A DNA stretch of 64,000 nt from Strix aluco (Eukaryota > Chordata > Aves > Strigiformes > Strigidae). The position numbers were made by a program, and so were the translations under genes. The DNA lies in the NCBI RefSeq assembly GCF_031877795.1, contig NC_133938.1, positions 17,840,920 through 17,904,919 on the forward strand. The letters run 5' to 3'. Shown here piece after piece: positions 61,103 to 64,000 of this stretch. Position 1 is the first letter of the stretch, and the number at the start of each line of letters is the position of its first letter. Under the pieces are notes generated by a model. It was not told where the DNA came from and ran no database searches. It saw nothing but the letters and a program-made list of their open reading frames with translations.

Positions 61103-64000
61103 CTGGAAAGGAGGACCAAAATAGTCCATGATCTGTTCTGCAGTCACAGAAGAGATGTAATGAAAATCATTTCAGATTAGCTACAATATTGGGACTGAAA
61201 TTATTCCTGAAGACCATATGGTATCAGAGGTTAAAAAACAAAACAAAAAAACCCTGAGTAGAACAACTGAGTAGAATGTTTTTTATCTGTCAGTATGGAA
61301 ATATGTATAAGACAAGAAGTCACATACTAGTTTTCTTTGTTCACAGTACACACCAGTGAAAAGGACATTGTTTATTTCTGATTAGAGGTGGATCTGAAAA
61401 TCAGTCATTTTCAGTTAGCTTAGAGGAGGCCAACTATGGAAACACCACAGGAGTTGGAATATCATACTCAATAAGAAATACATGAAGTAAGGTTTGGGAG
61501 GGAGTTAAACCTGACTGAACTAGAAAAATGTATCTGTGGTAAGAATACACTGAAAACAAAAGAATCCCCAAAATGTTTGCATTTGTTTCTTTTGGGGAGA
61601 TAGCATCTATGTGATGAAGAAAGCTCGAATGCTCAGTAAGATTAGATTTTACTCCAGTCCAAAATGAATACCTTTAGAGGTTAGCCATGCTTGGAGATCT
61701 GGAATCACTTTCTGATGAAGTAGTTAGAATCATAGTTATTTGCCCAATTAAGTCACACAATCCAGCATTAAGTTTATGAACTAAGCAACCTGATAGGGTA
61801 AAGAATTTAACATCCAAAATGCCACAGGACAGATTGACAGCATCAAAACTTAATGGCCTTGGTCTCATTAAGAAGGTGCATGAAACCAAAACCTTTAGAA
61901 ATCTGGGAGAAAAGCAAGCTCTTCAAGTGCAGAATAAAGCTAAAAAGCCCCAACCACTCTGCAAGTCATGAACTGTCCTATGGCAGCCATTCAGAGAAAA
62001 GGCTCAGATGTCTGTGGATCAGCAGATAGGTACTCTCGGTAACTTGCAAAACAATAAAAATCCCACCACTTCTGTATACACTCATAACATTTTTAAAAAG
62101 GCATTTTCTGCCAGAAACCGAGGATGCATTACAAGATTGAGGATGAAGAATAAAGAGAAAGTGGTCCATACCAAATATTTATTTACACTGCCTGTAGGTA
62201 ACAGCAAGGTTCTGATGAGTACATTTTGAAAAAAATAGAAGAGTATACATTAAATATCCATTCCCTCAATGCACACTTTGAGAGACTGTTTCCTGAGACT
62301 ACTGTTGTTTGGCTTACACTCGAAACAAATATGTTTCATTGGAAAAATAAGGCATTCTGGATGGGATGAGGAGTACAACAGTTCAGACATTTTTCAAGAT
62401 CAAAATCAGTACAAAAGCACAACAAAGCAACTATAGAGAAGAGCAAAATCACACCAGTACAAATCATCATAATGCATACTCTGACAATGTATCTGTCTCA
62501 GGAAACAAGAAAGAGCACAAAGATTCCATATATATGTATTTTTAATTCATCCAAAGGAAGTTTCTACTGTTTTAGGATAAAGCAATCTCAAAACTCTGGA
62601 GTGTTCAGTACCATAGTATACACTTAAAAAGTTGGCAGTCTAAATAATTAAAAAACTATTATAATTAATAATAATTTAAAAATATTATCTGCAGAAACCA
62701 CACTCTTCAGAAAGAATAGCCCAAAATCCATCAGGCATTAGAAAAAGACAGAGATGGGGTACACTGGCTTTATTGCTTGAGAAGGCCTTAGCTATGTAAG
62801 AACCACAGAAGATGAAAAGCACCATTCCAATTCAGAGCAATGTTAATTATTTGTTCATGCACTATTATCAGGATGTGTTACCTCGTATTTCAAACACTGC
62901 AAGTTAAGCCAAAAGTGTAACAGCTGAGGTTAAAATGCATACTGCAAGGAAACTTTAGTTAGCATGTCGGGAAGTTATGCAATTGTGATATTTAATGGGT
63001 TCATTTGCCTGGGAAAGGAAGATAGGAACAGTGATCTGCAATTTTAAGTGACCAACCTAACTGGGGAGAGGAAGTCTGGAAAAGTGCACTACAAGGTTTA
63101 TGTTCCATTATTCAATTGAATAATAATAACAACAGTCTTGGAATAAAATGCAACTCTTCTGGTGTCATAGAGCAGTTTCTTAATATAAAAGGAGTATTCA
63201 GATATGGACTGAGAAGAAGTGACAATTAATCTACCAGGAAATTAAAGGTGTATAAATTATTTATAACAGATTAGCCAAAACTGAAAAATGAATGACAAAA
63301 GTCAAGGACAGGGAGTCAGCAAGTCCAGTGCATCTGTTACATTCTCAGGAACAGCCGTCTTGTTTTTTTAACCTAATACTTAAAATTTGTTTTAAAACTA
63401 TTTTAGTTCTTTTATTTTTTCTTGCTTTTAGTTTTTAAATATTTTTGGGTTTCTGCAGGACTTCAGCTGCTGCCTGCACAGTTTTGGACTCCACTCAGAA
63501 AAACAACAGCATGCAACCACCCTGAAATTGATTCATTGTTCTATGATCTTGCATTCTTAAGCGCCTGAGTTCCCCTTAAAGCCAGCTGCACAAGGCATCG
63601 TAGCAGCGGGCAGAGAGAAATATGCAAGCCTCCTCAAGATCTCCCTTCTTTTTTGTCAGTGTGTCTTTTTCAAGGTGTGCAAAGGAAGCAGGCGGATTAA
63701 ACCTTTTCTTGAACTTTTTCCTTTTGAATTTTCTCCCTGTTTTCATGACTGGGAAACACAGGGGTTTTCACCTTGATTGGCATAAGAATTCTAATTGCTT
63801 ACAAAGTATATGGACATTAACAAATCATTCAATTAGTTCATTATTATTACAAAAAATACAGTATTAGTGCCAGTTAAGGTGTGAATGAAACAATCTGCAA
63901 TAGAAATTTATCTCATGCTAGAATGCAAGATGCATCTCATCATGCTGTACTCAATACATGATTCACTGTGTATTTTAACTCTTGCCAAAGAATCAGAGAC
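61103..64000. other. Non-coding stretch
   Basis: AT-rich DNA. A minus-strand frame at 61,674-61,901 starts at a good acceptor (TGCTTTTCTCCCAG) and is open for about 75 codons, but it stops with TAA four bases before the only nearby donor-like word, so it is not called as an exon. Otherwise nothing was recognised. Confidence 0.5.

Noticed and set aside
61674-61901. Exon-like minus-strand unit with a strong acceptor
   Set aside because: The open frame ends in TAA just before the only donor-like word, so it cannot be an internal coding exon, and no poly(A) signal supports a last exon.
1-64000. Prokaryotic features (operons, CRISPR, phage, plasmid origins)
   Set aside because: The base composition, splice-like signals, microsatellites, CpG island and LTR element all indicate vertebrate nuclear DNA. 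No direct-repeat/spacer arrays or dense coding were seen.

Overview
The window reads as vertebrate nuclear DNA. It is AT-rich and almost entirely non-coding, with no operons, ribosome binding sites, tRNA, rRNA or CRISPR. I think it is a bird, or at least a sauropsid. The reasons are an ERVL-type endogenous retrovirus whose LTR opening and promoter block match elements I know from bird genomes, weathered ancient amniote repeats, no young mammalian SINEs, and an isolated GC-rich CpG island. The species and chromosome cannot be named from the sequence alone.

Layout. 1-10 kb is intergenic or intronic DNA with an unusually long open frame (1,392-2,072), an ancient LINE-like fragment near 4.9 kb and a 27-A tract at 7.7 kb. 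10.1-10.55 kb is a block rich in TAAT and octamer-like sites that looks like a conserved regulatory element. It leads straight into the one clear CpG island (about 10,545-11,075), the best promoter candidate here, with possible + strand splice donors at its downstream edge. 11-47 kb is repeat-poor sequence with MIR-like SINE remnants (32.8-39.8 kb), ancient amniote repeat scraps, microsatellites, a G-quadruplex motif at 29.45 kb, a small CpG-enriched patch at 39 kb and several exon-like units. 47.9-50.9 kb is a decayed, 5'-truncated ERVL provirus on the + strand: end of reverse transcriptase, RNase H, integrase, polypurine tract and 3' LTR. 51-64 kb is again non-coding, with a possible conserved element at 55.7-56.3 kb.

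Genes. No recognised cellular protein-coding gene is present. I mark short units that have good splice sites at both ends and an open frame. Four minus-strand units (60,949-61,102; 40,315-40,466; 36,262-36,338; 34,117-34,169) have mutually compatible reading phases, so they could belong to one gene with very long introns. Pseudo-exons of this quality are common in vertebrate DNA, so confidence is low. On the + strand, 38,552-38,676 plus 38,957-about 39,400 would make a plausible two-exon polyadenylated RNA. Nothing seen here is clearly a new biological system; the most testable points are the CpG-island promoter, these exon candidates and the long open frame near 1.4-2.1 kb.
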